In this document: positions 63,477-64,000 of the stretch, one piece after another
Position numbering within the stretch: the stretch's first letter is position 1
How the letters are laid out: each line of letters starts with the position of its first letter
NCBI GenBank assembly: GCA_963204905.1
Contig: CAUJJN010000241.1
Location: forward strand, 26,329 to 90,328
From: Pseudomonadota bacterium
GTDB taxonomy: Bacteria; Pseudomonadota; Alphaproteobacteria; Rhizobiales; Xanthobacteraceae
Reading direction: 5' to 3'
DNA length: 64,000 bases
The notes under the pieces: model-generated
What the model was told of the DNA's origin: nothing
The model's database searches: none
What the model saw: the letters and a program-made list of their open reading frames with translations, nothing else
Made by a program: the position numbers and the translations under genes

Positions 63477-64000
63477 ATGCGCGTATTGCTGATTGAGGAT
63501 GACAGCGCCGTCGCGCAGTCGATCGAGCTGATGCTCAAATCCGAGAGTTTCAACGTCTACACGACGGATCTCGGCGAAGAGGGCGTCGACCTCGGCAAGC
63601 TCTACGATTACGATATTATCCTTCTCGACCTCAACCTGCCCGACATGTCCGGCTACGACGTGCTCAAGCAGCTGCGTGTGTCGAAGATCAAGACCCCCAT
63701 TCTGATCCTCTCCGGACTCGCCGGCATCGAGGACAAGGTCAAGGGTCTCGGCGTCGGCGCCGACGACTATATGACCAAGCCTTTCCACAAGGACGAGCTG
63801 GTCGCTCGCATTCATGCGATCGTGCGCCGCTCGAAGGGCCACGCCCAGTCGGTGATCCAGACCGGCGACCTGATCGTCAACCTCGACACCAAGACCGTCG
63901 AAGTGACCGGCCAGCGCGTGCATCTGACCGGCAAGGAATATCAGATGCTGGAGCTGCTCTCGCTGCGCAAGGGCACCACGCTGACCAAGGAAATGTTCCT
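63477..64000 (+). CDS. ctrA: Cell-cycle response regulator CtrA, 3'-partial
   Basis: The frame from ATG 63477 runs off the window after 174 codons. It encodes an OmpR-family regulator beginning [20 protein letters not shown], with phosphoacceptor D51 ([10 protein letters not shown]), the K104-region [13 protein letters not shown] and the start of the winged-helix domain ([25 protein letters not shown]). The sequence is characteristic of CtrA, the master cell-cycle regulator of Alphaproteobacteria. A GGGG stretch precedes the start. The adjacent antiparallel fliI is a typical target. Confidence 0.96.
   Translation, partial: MRVLLIEDDSAVAQSIELMLKSESFNVYTTDLGEEGVDLGKLYDYDIILLDLNLPDMSGYDVLKQLRVSKIKTPILILSGLAGIEDKVKGLGVGADDYMTKPFHKDELVARIHAIVRRSKGHAQSVIQTGDLIVNLDTKTVEVTGQRVHLTGKEYQMLELLSLRKGTTLTKEMF

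Noticed and set aside
1..64000. CRISPR arrays, insertion sequences, prophage or transposase genes
   Set aside because: None were seen: there are no regular repeat-spacer patterns and no recognisable transposase or integrase.

Overview
The window comes from a moderately GC-rich alphaproteobacterium, most likely a member of the Bradyrhizobium/Rhodopseudomonas/Afipia group (Nitrobacteraceae). Support comes from a CtrA orthologue beside fliI/fliJ/flhA, GANTC sites in the ctrA promoter, a TCATTGCGAG...CTCGCAATGA palindromic repeat of the kind common in that group, and many LIV-type ABC importers and CoA-dependent catabolic genes. The family assignment is inference from style and synteny; no 16S gene is present.

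Layout. (1) 1-3632: ribonucleotide reductase nrdA (5' end outside the window) and nrdB; the R2 protein has the residues of a class Ic Mn/Fe enzyme. (2) 3944-14969: a urea/short-chain-amide module. urtABCDE, fmdA (formamidase) and fmdB run leftward. Divergently, a giant sensor combines an NCS1-type permease, a Cys-rich linker, a histidine kinase and a receiver, and it overlaps a LuxR-type response regulator. Two tandem 18-bp palindromes lie in the divergent promoter. (3) 15347-23425: an Lrp/AsnC regulator, a homodimeric-type pyruvate dehydrogenase operon (aceE-aceF-lpd) and a divergent AraC regulator. (4) 23488-35112: a leftward catabolic run with a VOC protein, flavin reductase, a LIV-type transporter, two crotonase-superfamily proteins, a creatininase-like hydrolase, a flavin-dependent monooxygenase, an acyl-CoA ligase and a binding protein; the substrate is unknown. 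(5) 35568-43175: an iron-uptake block with an alpha-hydroxy-acid oxidase, PiuC-like hydroxylase, Fiu-like TonB receptor, and exbB-exbD-tonB. (6) 43291-53903: a second leftward catabolic operon with two PuuE-like deacetylase-fold hydrolases, an ACMSD-like amidohydrolase, an aldehyde dehydrogenase, a LIV-type transporter and a FAH-family enzyme, with a divergent GntR/FCD regulator. (7) 53959-57841: tRNA-Ile2(CAU), a TonB-dependent receptor and an MFS transporter. (8) 58173-64000: flhA, a 66-aa membrane protein, a candidate C-rich small RNA, fliJ, fliI and the start of ctrA.

How it fits together. The window combines housekeeping and cell-cycle genes (RNR, CtrA, flagellar export) with nutrient-scavenging modules. 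Three complete LIV/urea-type ABC importers each sit with enzymes that should process their cargo. The most unusual parts are the permease-sensor fusion with its tandem palindromes, the two catabolic operons of unknown substrate, the class Ic RNR, and a candidate sRNA whose hairpin loops carry the same TCCCCCC motif.
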